From: Prauserella muralis
GTDB lineage: Bacteria > Actinomycetota > Actinomycetes > Mycobacteriales > Pseudonocardiaceae
DNA length: 64,000 nucleotides
Direction: 5' to 3'
NCBI RefSeq assembly: GCF_003202285.1
Contig: NZ_MASW01000006.1
Location: 434,001 to 498,000, forward strand
A program made the translations under genes and the position numbers. The notes under the pieces are model-generated. The model had not been told where the DNA came from. It ran no database searches and saw nothing but the letters and a program-made list of their open reading frames with translations. Shown here piece by piece: positions 27,161 through 36,011 of this stretch; the stretch's first letter is position 1, and each line of letters starts with the position of its first letter.

Positions 27161-27946
27161 TCAGCCTGCGACCGCCTCCAGCGCGGGCAGGTAGCCGAGC
27201 GACTGCCCCTTGACGTTCGGGTGGTAGGACTCGTCGACCGGCCAGGTCAGGCTGTGCAGCCACCAGTCGGCCGAGCAGATTTCGTGCCCGGTGAACGGCC
27301 CGCGGACGTCCACGAACGTGAACCCGGCCGCGGCGGCCCGCTGCGCGGTGACCTCCGCGAGCGTGTCGGCACCCGAGTTGATGGCGGCCCGCTTCGTCTC
27401 GCTCAGCCCGGCGTTGCACGAGCCCTCGAGCTGGTAGAAGCGCGGGTACCCGAGCACGACGACCTCGGCGGACGGCGCACGGCTCGCGATCGTGGCGTAG
27501 ACGGTGTCGAGCCGCGCGGGCAACGTCTCGCGGACGAACGCCTTGGCCTCCTCGACCCGGTCCACACACGCCTGGTCGCCGCCGAGCGTGCAGTCGGTCA
27601 TGACGTCGGTGAACCCGGCGTCGTTGCCGCCGACCGAGACCGTCACGAACGTGGTGCTCGCGCTCAGCGCGTCGGCCTGCCCGAGCACGTCGCTGGTCCG
27701 GGCGCCGAGGCAGGCCACGAACCGGAAGTCGGAAACGCCGTGGGACGTGGCCCACAGCTGGGGATAGGCGTTGGCGCTGCGCTTGCACGACCCGGAGTCG
27801 CCGTAGTCGCCCGCACCGACGCCGGAGGAGTAGGAGTCGCCGAGCGCGACGTAGCTGACGGCCGCAGCGTTGGCGACCGGGGAGAACAGCGACGCGAGCG
27901 AGACGACCAGGAACACCGAGAGGACACGACAAGCTTTCACGAGCAT
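27161..27946 (-). CDS. Secreted SGNH/GDSL lipase-esterase
   Basis: A 261-residue exported hydrolase. Residues 1-28 form a signal peptide (basic VKACR, hydrophobic core, ANAAA cleavage region). SGNH blocks: block I GDSYSSG with nucleophile Ser38, block III SVGGNDAGF, block V DESYHPN with His242. Six cysteines remain after processing, fitting the three disulfides of Streptomyces secreted lipases of this group. It should act on esters or lipids outside the cell. ATG 27946 has AAGGGG upstream; longer starts would destroy the signal peptide. It sits between the leucine operon and its TetR gene and is probably unrelated to them. Confidence 0.9.
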   Translation of the reverse strand: MLVKACRVLSVFLVVSLASLFSPVANAAAVSYVALGDSYSSGVGAGDYGDSGSCKRSANAYPQLWATSHGVSDFRFVACLGARTSDVLGQADALSASTTFVTVSVGGNDAGFTDVMTDCTLGGDQACVDRVEEAKAFVRETLPARLDTVYATIASRAPSAEVVVLGYPRFYQLEGSCNAGLSETKRAAINSGADTLAEVTAQRAAAAGFTFVDVRGPFTGHEICSADWWLHSLTWPVDESYHPNVKGQSLGYLPALEAVAG

Positions 27947-28061
27947 GGCCGACCCCTTCGTTAACCATTCGCCGGTAAGAGCTTTACCAGCCGGTTCACC
28001 GGGGCGGAAGATCACGGACGGCCGGTAACCCGACCGGACCACGCCGGAAGTCGCAGCGGAT

Positions 28062-28077
28062 GTTAGCGCTCGCTAAC
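28062..28077. promoter_or_regulatory. TetR box 3 (GTTAGCG-CT-CGCTAAC) in front of the tetR gene
   Basis: A perfect 7-bp inverted repeat with 2-bp centre, 22 bp upstream of the TetR ATG and just upstream of its TAGACT -10 element (28088-28093), so bound repressor would block the promoter (autoregulation). Confidence 0.75.
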
Positions 28078-28099
28078 CGACCTCGCCTAGACTGACGAG

Positions 28100-28690
28100 A
28101 TGTCCTCCAGCCCTGTCCCGCTGGCCGGTGGCGAGAAGGCCACCCGGCGCGAGCAGATCCTCGCGGCCGCGGCCGAACTGTTCGCCCGGCACGGCTTCCA
28201 CGGGGTCGGCATCGACGACATCGGCGCCGCCGTCGGCATCTCGGGCCCGGCACTGTACCGCCACTTCCGCAGCAAGGACGCCATGCTCGGCGAGATGCTG
28301 ACGTCGATCAGCGAGTACCTGCTCGACGGCGGCAGGCGGCAGGCGGAGCGCACGGGCGACCCCGACGAGACGCTGGCCGCGCTCGTGGCCTTCCACGTGG
28401 AGTTCGCACTCGCCCAGCCCGCGCTCATCACCGTGCAGGAACGCAACCTCGCCAACCTCACCGACGCCGACCGCAAGCAGGTGCGGGCACTGCAGCGCCG
28501 CTACGTCGAGGTGTGGGTGCGCACCCTGCGCGCGGCGGTGCCTCATCTGGACGAGCCGCGAGCCCGCTCGACGGCGCACGCGGTGTTCGGCCTCATCAAC
28601 TCCACCCCGCACAACCGCCACCTTCCGGGTGACGAGCTGGCCGAACTGCTGGGTCACCTGGCGCTGGGTGCGTTGTACGCAGCGAAATGA
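28100..28690 (+). CDS. TetR-family repressor, probable regulator of the leucine-catabolic operon (BkaR-like)
   Basis: A 196-residue TetR protein: HTH at about residues 20-62 (ARHGFHGVGIDDIGAAVG, recognition helix GISGPALYRHFRSK) and a helical ligand domain. Its promoter carries the same GTTAGCG-N2-CGCTAAC palindrome as the carboxyltransferase operon 1 kb away, so it should repress both that operon and itself. This mirrors M. tuberculosis Rv2506 (BkaR), which controls branched-chain keto-acid catabolism (from memory). The ATG is 6 nt after TAGACT, indicating a leaderless transcript. The inducer is probably a branched-chain acyl-CoA (inference). Confidence 0.85.
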   Translation: MSSSPVPLAGGEKATRREQILAAAAELFARHGFHGVGIDDIGAAVGISGPALYRHFRSKDAMLGEMLTSISEYLLDGGRRQAERTGDPDETLAALVAFHVEFALAQPALITVQERNLANLTDADRKQVRALQRRYVEVWVRTLRAAVPHLDEPRARSTAHAVFGLINSTPHNRHLPGDELAELLGHLALGALYAAK

Positions 28691-28729
28691 CGATCACTCA
28701 AGCGGGCGCACCACAATCCGGCGCCCCTG

Positions 28730-29236
28730 GTGTTTGATAGGCACGTGCACGCGGACTCCGGTGGCGACGAGCAGCCCTCGCTCGTCGAGAAGGCACAGCG
28801 AGCGCTCCTCGCGATGCGCCTCGGCGACGACGCCGAGGCGCTCGACGTGCTGGCACCGTCCGCGGGCGATCGGCTGGCCGAGACGCGCGAGCTGACCCTG
28901 CTGCTGTTCGGCACGTGCAGCGCCATGGTCGGCTCGCTCGGCGACGGCGGCGCCGCACCCGTCAAGGTGCAGGTTTTCGACGAGGCGGGCGAGGAGGTCT
29001 CCATCGACCAGGCCGACCCGCCGGTCCGCACGGCCGTGCGGACGTTGCTGGCCGAGGTGCACGGCAACACCGAGGCGGCGGAGGAGCAGGTGGAGATCGC
29101 CTTGGCCAGCGCGGCGCCCGACGAGGTGGACAGCCTTCTGCTGCAGGCGCTGCGCTGGACGATGCGGCTGTCGGCCGAGTGCCTCGAGCGTGGCCTGCCG
29201 GTGGCGCCGTGGATCGCCGACGCGCTCACCGACTGA
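28730..29236 (+). CDS. Hypothetical acidic helical protein
   Basis: Not recognised. About 163-168 residues, acidic, no signal peptide or membrane segment, rich in Ala/Leu/Glu and predicted mostly helical; it has two repeated-looking helical parts (LVEKAQRALLAMRLGDDAEAL and VRTLLAEVHGNTEAAEEQVEI) reminiscent of tetratricopeptide-like packing but without a clear consensus. It follows the TetR gene by 39 bp on the same strand. Codon use is like its neighbours. GTG 28730 and GTG 28745 are both possible starts; the second is 6 nt after a TTTGAT that could be a -10. No function is proposed. Confidence 0.6.
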   Translation: MFDRHVHADSGGDEQPSLVEKAQRALLAMRLGDDAEALDVLAPSAGDRLAETRELTLLLFGTCSAMVGSLGDGGAAPVKVQVFDEAGEEVSIDQADPPVRTAVRTLLAEVHGNTEAAEEQVEIALASAAPDEVDSLLLQALRWTMRLSAECLERGLPVAPWIADALTD

Positions 29237-29241
29237 CGCGG

Positions 29242-29634
29242 TCAGGGCTCCCTCTGCTGCAGCGCATAGCGGTTGCCGTCCGGATCGGCGAACATCGCCC
29301 ACCAGCCCCACGGCTGACGGGTCGGCTTCGCCGGGAACTCCACGCCCTTGGCCGACAGCTCCTCGTAGGTCCGTTCGACGTCGTCGGCGTAGAAGAAGAC
29401 GTTCGCCGTGGGCCGGCCCTCGCGGACGGGAAACCGGAACTCGTCGTCCGGGTCGGCACTGAGCACGAGCGCCGTCCGGCCGTCAGGTGAGGTCACCTCC
29501 AGCCAGCGGTGGCCGCCGTCCCCGTACGGCGCGTCGGTGGTGACCGTGAACCCCAGGGTCTGCGACCAGAACTCCCTCGCCCGCTGCTGGTCGCGCACCC
29601 CGATGACGACCTTGCTCACGCCCCGCATACCCAT
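29242..29634 (-). CDS. VOC-family (glyoxalase/bleomycin-resistance fold) protein
   Basis: A 130-residue vicinal-oxygen-chelate protein with two beta-alpha-beta-beta-beta halves: VSKVVIGVRDQQRAREFWSQ opens the first, VFFYADDVERTYEELSAKG the second, and FADPDGNRYALQQ ends it. The metal-ligand positions usual in active glyoxalases are only partly recognisable. Such proteins bind or modify small molecules, including toxins. ATG 29634 with AGGAGTC upstream. It is divergent from a PadR-VOC pair, so the PadR may control it too through the shared dyad at 29654-29670. Confidence 0.82.
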   Translation of the reverse strand: MGMRGVSKVVIGVRDQQRAREFWSQTLGFTVTTDAPYGDGGHRWLEVTSPDGRTALVLSADPDDEFRFPVREGRPTANVFFYADDVERTYEELSAKGVEFPAKPTRQPWGWWAMFADPDGNRYALQQREP

Positions 29635-29653
29635 GATTGACTCCTGTTCGGAT

Positions 29654-29670
29654 ATATCCATCTCGGATAC
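29654..29670. promoter_or_regulatory. PadR-type dyad between the divergent VOC and padR genes
   Basis: TATCC-ATCTC-GGATA (29655-29669) is a perfect 5-bp inverted repeat; a second overlapping palindrome GGATATATCC precedes it. It covers the expected -35 region of the PadR promoter (TATGCT -10 at 29686-29691). Confidence 0.5.
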
Positions 29671-29697
29671 AACGAGACTGGAGTGTATGCTCGGCGC

Positions 29698-30054
29698 ATG
29701 GCGCAGCGCAACCTGCCGCCCGTGACCCCCGCGGGCTTCCAGGTGCTGCTCGCACTCGCGGGTGGCAGAGCGCACGGCTACGGGATCATGGGGTTCGTCG
29801 GCGAGATCACCGGTGGCTCCGTGCAGCTCGGCCCCGGCACGCTGTACCGGACGCTCGCCCGGCTAGCGGCGGACGGGCTCGTGCAGGAAGCTCCCGGCAT
29901 GAGCGAGGACGAGCCGCACGACGCGCGGCGCCGCTACTACCAGCTCACCGACCTCGGCAGGCAGGTCGCCGTGCGCGAGGCCGAGCTCCTCGAACGGCTC
30001 ACCGCCGCGGCCGTGGACGCCGGGCTGCTCGACGGGCAGGCGAGAACGGCATGA
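29698..30054 (+). CDS. PadR-family transcriptional regulator
   Basis: A 118-residue PadR winged-helix protein: PAGFQVLLALAGGRAHGYGIM, then QLGPGTLYRTLARLAADGLVQ, the hallmark of the family, and a C-terminal dimerisation helix. The ATG is 6 nt after TATGCT, so the mRNA is probably leaderless; GTG 29683 would overlap the -10. It overlaps the next VOC gene by 4 bp (ATGA) and faces another VOC gene, suggesting it represses both in response to a small aromatic or toxic ligand. Confidence 0.88.
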   Translation: MAQRNLPPVTPAGFQVLLALAGGRAHGYGIMGFVGEITGGSVQLGPGTLYRTLARLAADGLVQEAPGMSEDEPHDARRRYYQLTDLGRQVAVREAELLERLTAAAVDAGLLDGQARTA

Positions 30055-30497
30055 ACGCCCCAAGCCGGGCACTCGGCCTGGTGCCCCACCTGTTCGTCAA
30101 GGACGTCGACACGGCGCTGTCCTTCTACCGCAGGGCGTTCGGCGCGGTGGAGCTGTTCCGGAACCTGCTGCCCGACGGCACCGTGTTGTTCGTGGACGTC
30201 GCGGTCGGTGACGCGCGGCTGCTCGTCAGCCAGGAGATCCCTGCCCTCGACGCGCTCGCGCCCGCGACGCTCGGCGGCACCCCGATGCTGCTCACCCTGG
30301 AGACCGAGGACCCGGACGACCTCCTCCGGCGGGCGGTGTTCGCGGGCGCCACGGTGGAGGCGCCCGTCGAGGAGATGTTCTTCGGCGAGCGCTACGGCCG
30401 GGTGGTCGACCCGGACGGCCACCGCTGGGCATTGACCACCAAGCGCGAGCAGTTCACGCCCAGCGACATCGACGCCCGCACCCCCGACGGTGTCTAG
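30051..30497 (+). CDS. VOC-family protein (PhnB-like)
   Basis: A 148-residue VOC protein of the PhnB-like subgroup: LVPHLFVKDVDTALSFYRRAF at the start and EEMFFGERYGRVVDPDGHRWAL near the end, the latter being a typical PhnB/3-demethylubiquinone-methyltransferase-like ending. Translationally coupled to padR upstream, and the PucR gene starts one base after its stop, so padR-VOC-pucR is one operon. Substrate unknown. Confidence 0.85.
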   Translation: MNAPSRALGLVPHLFVKDVDTALSFYRRAFGAVELFRNLLPDGTVLFVDVAVGDARLLVSQEIPALDALAPATLGGTPMLLTLETEDPDDLLRRAVFAGATVEAPVEEMFFGERYGRVVDPDGHRWALTTKREQFTPSDIDARTPDGV

Positions 30498-32063
30498 ATG
30501 GTCTCGGTACGCAGCGTCGTCGACAGGGTGGGGCCGACCCTGCTGCACGCCGTCCACCTGCCGGAGGGCTGCCCCGCCGTGTCGGATGTCGTCATCGCCG
30601 AGCCGGGCGGCGTGCATCTCGGCGCGGGCGACCTCGTGCTGGCCGTCACCGTGCCCGACGCGCAGGCCGCCGTCGAGCTGATCCGCGGCTGCGGCGAGCA
30701 CGAGGCGGCGGCCGTGCTGCTCAAGCCGCCGCTGGCGGGCAAGCCGGCGGTGCGCCGCGCCGCGCGCACGGCAGGGATCGGGCTCATCGAGGTCCATGCC
30801 GCCACCTCGTGGGCGCAGCTCGTGTGGCTGCTGCGCACGGTGCTCGACGCCATCGCCGACGAGACCGACACCCTGGAGAACGGCGACGATCCGGCCGCGA
30901 GCGACCTGTTCCGGCTCGCCGATGCGGTGGCGTCCGTCGTGGACGCGCCGGTGACCATCGAGGACACCAACTCGCGCGTGCTGGCCTACTCGGCCCGCCA
31001 GGACATCACCGACCCTGCGCGGGTGGCGACGATCATGGGACGGCGCATCCCGGACGACGTGCTCGCGCGGTTTCGTTCGCGCGGCGTGTTCCGTGACCTC
31101 TCCCGGGGCAGGCAGACGATCTTCGTGCCCGGCCAGCGGGACGGCACCAAGCCGCGGCTCATCGTGCCGATCCGGATGGGCGGCGAACTGCTCGGCTCCA
31201 TGTGGGCGGTGGTGGCCGGGCCGGTCTCCGACGAGCGGGCCGCGGCCTTCGCCGATACGGCACCCGTCGTGGCGCTGCATCTGCTGCGCCGCCGCGCGCA
31301 CGCCGAGGTCCAGCGCCGCGCCTCCGCCGAGCTGCTGCGGGCCCTGCTGCGCGGGGAGGTGAGTCCCCGCAAGGCCGTGGCGGAACTGGACCTCGCGGAC
31401 GAGCCACACCGCGTGGTCGCCGTGGAGACCACCGGTGGCGAGACGCTCGACGGGGAGGGGCTGCGGCTGGCGCTGCTGGAGCGGCTCTCGCAGGGCGTTG
31501 GCCGCCGCCCGCCCGCTGCCGAGAACGGCGGCCTGCTCTACGTCGTGGTGCCGGACGGCTCGGGCCCCGGGTCGTGGCCGGAGCTACGGAGCGCCCTCGC
31601 CGACGTTCCCGCGGGGCGCAAGACGGGCGCCCTGCGCGCGGCCGCGGGCAGTGTGGCCGGGCTCGCGGACCTGGCCCGTTCGCGGGCGGAGGCGGAGGAG
31701 GCGCTCGGTCTCCTGCGCGCCGGCGTGCTGCCGGGCAGGGTGGTGTGCTTCGACGACGTGTGGACGGCGCTGGTGCTGCACCGCGTCGCGACCGCGGCGA
31801 GCGGGGCGCGGGTCACCGACCTGGGCCCGCTGGGTGCCATCCGGGCGCACGACACCAGCACCGGCACCGAGTACGCGCACACGTTGTACGAGTGGCTGCG
31901 GCATCCCGGCGACCCACGCGCGGCGGCACACGCCCTGCGGATCCACCCCAACACCCTGCGCTACCGCATGCGCAAGCTGCTGGAACTGGTACCGCTCGAC
32001 CTGGACGACCCGGACCTGCGGCTCGCCCTGCTCACCCAGCTGATCACCCAGCGCTGGGCGTAA
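30498..32063 (+). CDS. PucR/CdaR-family transcriptional regulator
   Basis: A 521-residue PucR-type regulator: N-terminal PucR domain (residues 1-130), a GAF-like middle (FRLADAVASVVDAPVTIEDTN onwards) and the C-terminal PucR HTH near residues 455-510 (HTLYEWLRHPGDPRAAAHAL, then IHPNTLRYRMRKLLEL). Members activate genes for purine, allantoin, GABA or polyamine use, often their neighbours; here none of those is present, so the target is unknown. It directly follows the VOC gene. The gene ends 17 bp before a repeat-containing terminator region. Confidence 0.88.
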   Translation: MVSVRSVVDRVGPTLLHAVHLPEGCPAVSDVVIAEPGGVHLGAGDLVLAVTVPDAQAAVELIRGCGEHEAAAVLLKPPLAGKPAVRRAARTAGIGLIEVHAATSWAQLVWLLRTVLDAIADETDTLENGDDPAASDLFRLADAVASVVDAPVTIEDTNSRVLAYSARQDITDPARVATIMGRRIPDDVLARFRSRGVFRDLSRGRQTIFVPGQRDGTKPRLIVPIRMGGELLGSMWAVVAGPVSDERAAAFADTAPVVALHLLRRRAHAEVQRRASAELLRALLRGEVSPRKAVAELDLADEPHRVVAVETTGGETLDGEGLRLALLERLSQGVGRRPPAAENGGLLYVVVPDGSGPGSWPELRSALADVPAGRKTGALRAAAGSVAGLADLARSRAEAEEALGLLRAGVLPGRVVCFDDVWTALVLHRVATAASGARVTDLGPLGAIRAHDTSTGTEYAHTLYEWLRHPGDPRAAAHALRIHPNTLRYRMRKLLELVPLDLDDPDLRLALLTQLITQRWA

Positions 32064-32079
32064 CCGGCCGCCCCAAGCT

Positions 32080-32160
32080 CCCCAATGTGGCATTCGTAGC
32101 GTTCAACTTCCCCAATGCGGCATTCGTAGCGCCCAGCGCCACCAATGCCGCATCGGGGAA
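32080..32160. repeat. Intergenic tandem/inverted repeat unit forming a bidirectional terminator hairpin
   Basis: A 22-bp unit (CCCCAATGNGGCATTCGTAG plus CG) occurs at 32080-32101 and 32110-32131 (one mismatch, 30-bp period), and a reverse-oriented third part follows at 32144-32160. The second and third parts pair over 16 bp with one mismatch (32108-32124 with 32144-32160; core ATGCGGCATT). It lies between the convergent pucR and LLM genes and should terminate both. Confidence 0.75.
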
Positions 32161-32187
32161 CTCCCCCTGCCGTTCCCGGCGCCGCCG

Positions 32188-33069
32188 TCAGCTCAGTTGC
32201 CTCGCCACCTCGCCGAGCAGCTCCACCTGCCGGAACCAGTCGCCGCCGAAGGGCATCGCCACGATCCGGCCAGCACCGAGGTCGCCGTAGGCGGCGTAGC
32301 GCTCGGCCACCTCGGCCGGGTCGCCGAGTGCCAGCGCGGCGCGCGCCCACTGCTCGTCGAAGCCGTAGCCGGCCAGGCCACGCACCCGGCTCTCCACCGC
32401 CGACCCGGCGAGCTTGCCGATGCCGGTGCTCACCGACACCGACAAACCCGGCGCCGGCCTGCCGAACGAGTCGGCCAGCTCGGTGAGCCTGCGCAGGTCG
32501 GCCTCCAGCGCGGCAGGCGGGACGAACGCCGGATACCACTCGTCGGCGTACCAGGCGGCCCGCCGCAGCGCCACCGGCCCGCTCCCGCCGACCAGCACCG
32601 GCGGCACGGTGGCCTTCGGTGCGAGCGTCACCGGCTCCGCCCCGACCACGGTGGTCCTGCCCTCGATGAGCCCGGGCAGCACCTCCAGCGCCGCGTCGGT
32701 GTACCGGCCACGCTCGGCGAAGGGCACGCCCACCACCCGCCACGCCGGCTCGCCGTGCACGGACCCTCCCGCGCCCACCCCCAGCAGGACGCGGTCGCCC
32801 GACAACAGCTGCAGCGTGGCGACCTGCTTCGCGGCCCACACCGCGCCGCGCAGCGCCGGGATCAGCACCCCGAAACCCACCCTGAGCCGCTGTGTCGCGG
32901 TCGCGGCGGCGGTGAGCACGAGCGTGCTGTCCAGGATGGGCGCCGCCCCGATGAGGTGGTCGCCCTTCCACACCGACTCCAGCCCGCACTCCTCGGCGTG
33001 CCTGGCGTGCGCGGCGACGTCACCCGCCTGCTCGGGGCCGAACGAGGGCAGCACCACCCCGACGCGCAT
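32188..33069 (-). CDS. LLM-class (F420- or FMN-dependent) oxidoreductase
   Basis: A 293-residue luciferase-like oxidoreductase: VGVVLPSFGPEQAGDVAAHA at the N-terminus, LESVWKGDHLIG, GFGVLIPALRGAVWAAKQVATL and LLGVGAGGSVHGEPAWRV, the latter resembling F420-dependent members such as methylene-tetrahydromethanopterin reductase-like actinobacterial paralogues. F420 is the likelier cofactor in this phylum but cannot be decided here. ATG overlaps the stop of the upstream quinone-oxidoreductase gene (ATGA), so both are co-translated. Confidence 0.82.
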   Translation of the reverse strand: MRVGVVLPSFGPEQAGDVAAHARHAEECGLESVWKGDHLIGAAPILDSTLVLTAAATATQRLRVGFGVLIPALRGAVWAAKQVATLQLLSGDRVLLGVGAGGSVHGEPAWRVVGVPFAERGRYTDAALEVLPGLIEGRTTVVGAEPVTLAPKATVPPVLVGGSGPVALRRAAWYADEWYPAFVPPAALEADLRRLTELADSFGRPAPGLSVSVSTGIGKLAGSAVESRVRGLAGYGFDEQWARAALALGDPAEVAERYAAYGDLGAGRIVAMPFGGDWFRQVELLGEVARQLS

Positions 33070-34025
33070 CACGCCACCTCCAGCAGCGTCTTGCCGATCG
33101 TCGCGCGCGACTCGATGGCCGCATGCGCATCGGCCGCCCGCTCCAGCGCGAAGCGCTGGCCGATCACCGGCCGCAGCCGCCCGGCCGCGGCCTCCGCGAG
33201 CGCGCTGCGGGCGAACGCCCGCAGCTGCTCCGGCGCGGGCCGCTCCCAGCTCACGGTGACGCCCCGCTCGGCGGCCAGCTCCTCCGGGATCTCGGCCATC
33301 GACCCGCTCGCGGCCCCGAACGGCAGCATCCGGCCACCTCTGCCGAGCAGATCGAACGCGGCCCGGCCGAGGTCGCCACCCACGGCGTCGAAGACGACGT
33401 CCACCCCGCCTGCGGCCTCGCGCACCCGCTCGGCCCAGCCGGGGTCGCGGTAGTCGACGGTCACCTCGGCGCCCAGTTCGCGGGCCAGCTCCAGCTTGCG
33501 CTGTCCCCCCGCCGCCGCGACGACGCGGGCGCCCGCGGCCCGCGCGAGCTGCACCAGCAGGCTGCCGACCCCTCCGGCCGCCGCCTCGACGAGCACCCAC
33601 TCACCGCCGCGCGGCCGCGCCCACGAGACGAGCATCGTCGCCGTGCGCCCGTCCGCGAGCAGCGCCACCGCGTCGTCCAGCCCCAGCCCCTCCGGCACCT
33701 CCAGCACGGCCCCGGCGTCGACGGCCACGCGCTCGGCGTAGCCGCCCGTGCCGTTCAGGCTGCTGACCACGCGCTGCCCCGCCAGGCCGGGATCCGCCCC
33801 CGGCCCCACCCGGGTGATCACGCCACCGACGCCGTTGCCCGGGATGAGCGGGGGCTGCGCGGTGAACGGCCCCCAGCCGCTGCGCCGGAACTGCGTCTCG
33901 ACGAACGTGATGTTGGCGAACGCGACGTCGACGAGCACCTGGCCCTCACCCGGCTCGGGATCCGGCGCCTCGCCCGCGACGAGCACCTCCGGCTCGCCGA
34001 ACTCCTTCAGCCATACCGCCCTCAT
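33069..34025 (-). CDS. Zinc-independent MDR-family NADPH:quinone oxidoreductase
   Basis: A 318-residue medium-chain reductase of the quinone oxidoreductase branch: MRAVWLKEFGEPEVL start, PGNGVGGVITRVGPGAD, and the NADPH-binding VEAAAGGVGSLLVQLARAAGARVVAAAGG region, without the zinc-ligand cysteines of alcohol dehydrogenases. It probably reduces quinones or enones. First gene of a two-gene operon with the LLM oxidoreductase; ATG 34025 has GAAGGGG upstream. A TTGACC -35 overlapping a MerR-like dyad lies in its promoter (34059-34081), hinting at induction by redox-cycling or electrophilic compounds. Confidence 0.87.
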   Translation of the reverse strand: MRAVWLKEFGEPEVLVAGEAPDPEPGEGQVLVDVAFANITFVETQFRRSGWGPFTAQPPLIPGNGVGGVITRVGPGADPGLAGQRVVSSLNGTGGYAERVAVDAGAVLEVPEGLGLDDAVALLADGRTATMLVSWARPRGGEWVLVEAAAGGVGSLLVQLARAAGARVVAAAGGQRKLELARELGAEVTVDYRDPGWAERVREAAGGVDVVFDAVGGDLGRAAFDLLGRGGRMLPFGAASGSMAEIPEELAAERGVTVSWERPAPEQLRAFARSALAEAAAGRLRPVIGQRFALERAADAHAAIESRATIGKTLLEVA

Positions 34026-34058
34026 GGGACCCCTTCCTCGACAGGAGCCCAGCGTGCG

Positions 34059-34078
34059 ACTTCGACTTAACTGGAGGT
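34059..34078. promoter_or_regulatory. MerR/SoxR-like dyad before the quinone-oxidoreductase operon
   Basis: On the minus strand TTGACC (34081-34076) begins an imperfect dyad ACCTCCA-N6-TCGAAGT (5 of 7 pairs), with the same 7-6-7 geometry and the same left half as the perfect dyad at 19296-19315. The spacing is that of MerR-family promoters. Confidence 0.5.
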
Positions 34079-34154
34079 CAAGGGTTTGTGCTCGGGTAAC
34101 CATGGAACACTGACCGCATTGTGTTGCGCCGACGATGACACCGCCGTCCGGGTG

Positions 34155-34167
34155 GTTCACCGTGAAC
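34155..34167. promoter_or_regulatory. GTTCAC-C-GTGAAC palindrome upstream of ald
   Basis: A perfect 6-bp inverted repeat with 1-bp centre, 32 bp upstream of the ald GTG. A possible operator, for example for an Lrp/AldR-type regulator; none is encoded nearby. Confidence 0.35.
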
Positions 34168-34199
34168 AGCGACACCAGAACGAGACGCAGGAGGATCCT

Positions 34200-35309
<1,110 letters not shown>

Positions 35310-35339
35310 CCGGGGCCAGGTGCCGGCCAGGCGGGGCAC

Positions 35340-36011
35340 TCACGGCCCTGACCTGGCGAGCCTGCCGAGGCGCAGGCAGCGCTGCCCGCTCACGCAGAGC
35401 CACGCGGCGACGCCGACCGTGACCGCGAGCACACCGAACGCGGGCGGATCGCTGTAGGCCGAGGCGGCCCGCCCCGTGTTCAGGACGTTGAGCAGCACGC
35501 TGCCGCCGCCCACGCCGGCGAGCGTGCACAGGCCCAGCACGCCGACACCCGTCGTCACGCGGGCAGCGGGCACGCCACGCCGGCCACGTGACCACAACAG
35601 CACCAGCGCGATCCCGCATGCGGCGGCCGCGGTGAACGACAGGCCGTCGATCAGGCGCGCGAGTATGCCGGCCGCGGGTGGTGTGCCTCCGGGCTGGGAG
35701 CCCGTCGCCCACACCAGGTCCCACAGCACGACCAGTGCGGGAAAGGCGACCGCCATCCGCGCCGCGGCGCCCCGGCCGTAGCCTGCCGCGAGTTCCTCCT
35801 GCAGGGCGGCGGCGACTTCCCGCGCGTCGCCGAAGTCCTGCACTGCCCTGCGCCGGGCCTCGACCGGGTCCAGCCCCGCCTCGCGATACGCGTCGACGGC
35901 GTCCTCCAGCCCGTCCCGCACCTCGCGCAGCAACTCCGCACGCGCTCGCCTCGGGCCACGGACCGACCGCTCCAGCGTGCCGATCGCCACGCCCACCGCG
36001 TCCGCGGTCAC
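35340..36011 (-). CDS. HAAS/permease-prefix-domain membrane protein
   Basis: A 223-residue protein: an N-terminal helical HAAS-type domain ([21 protein letters not shown], then [15 protein letters not shown], residues about 25-75) followed by four or so membrane segments. This domain is typically fused to, or encoded beside, PadR regulators and is thought to be a signalling adaptor. Its GTG start overlaps the stop of the PadR gene by 3 bases, so the two are coupled and probably form one sensory unit. What it senses is unknown. Confidence 0.82.
   Translation of the reverse strand: MTADAVGVAIGTLERSVRGPRRARAELLREVRDGLEDAVDAYREAGLDPVEARRRAVQDFGDAREVAAALQEELAAGYGRGAAARMAVAFPALVVLWDLVWATGSQPGGTPPAAGILARLIDGLSFTAAAACGIALVLLWSRGRRGVPAARVTTGVGVLGLCTLAGVGGGSVLLNVLNTGRAASAYSDPPAFGVLAVTVGVAAWLCVSGQRCLRLGRLARSGP

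Noticed and set aside
32080-32160. CRISPR-like array
   Set aside because: Only two direct units plus one inverted piece, no unique spacers of constant length and no cas genes; better explained as a terminator-type dispersed repeat.
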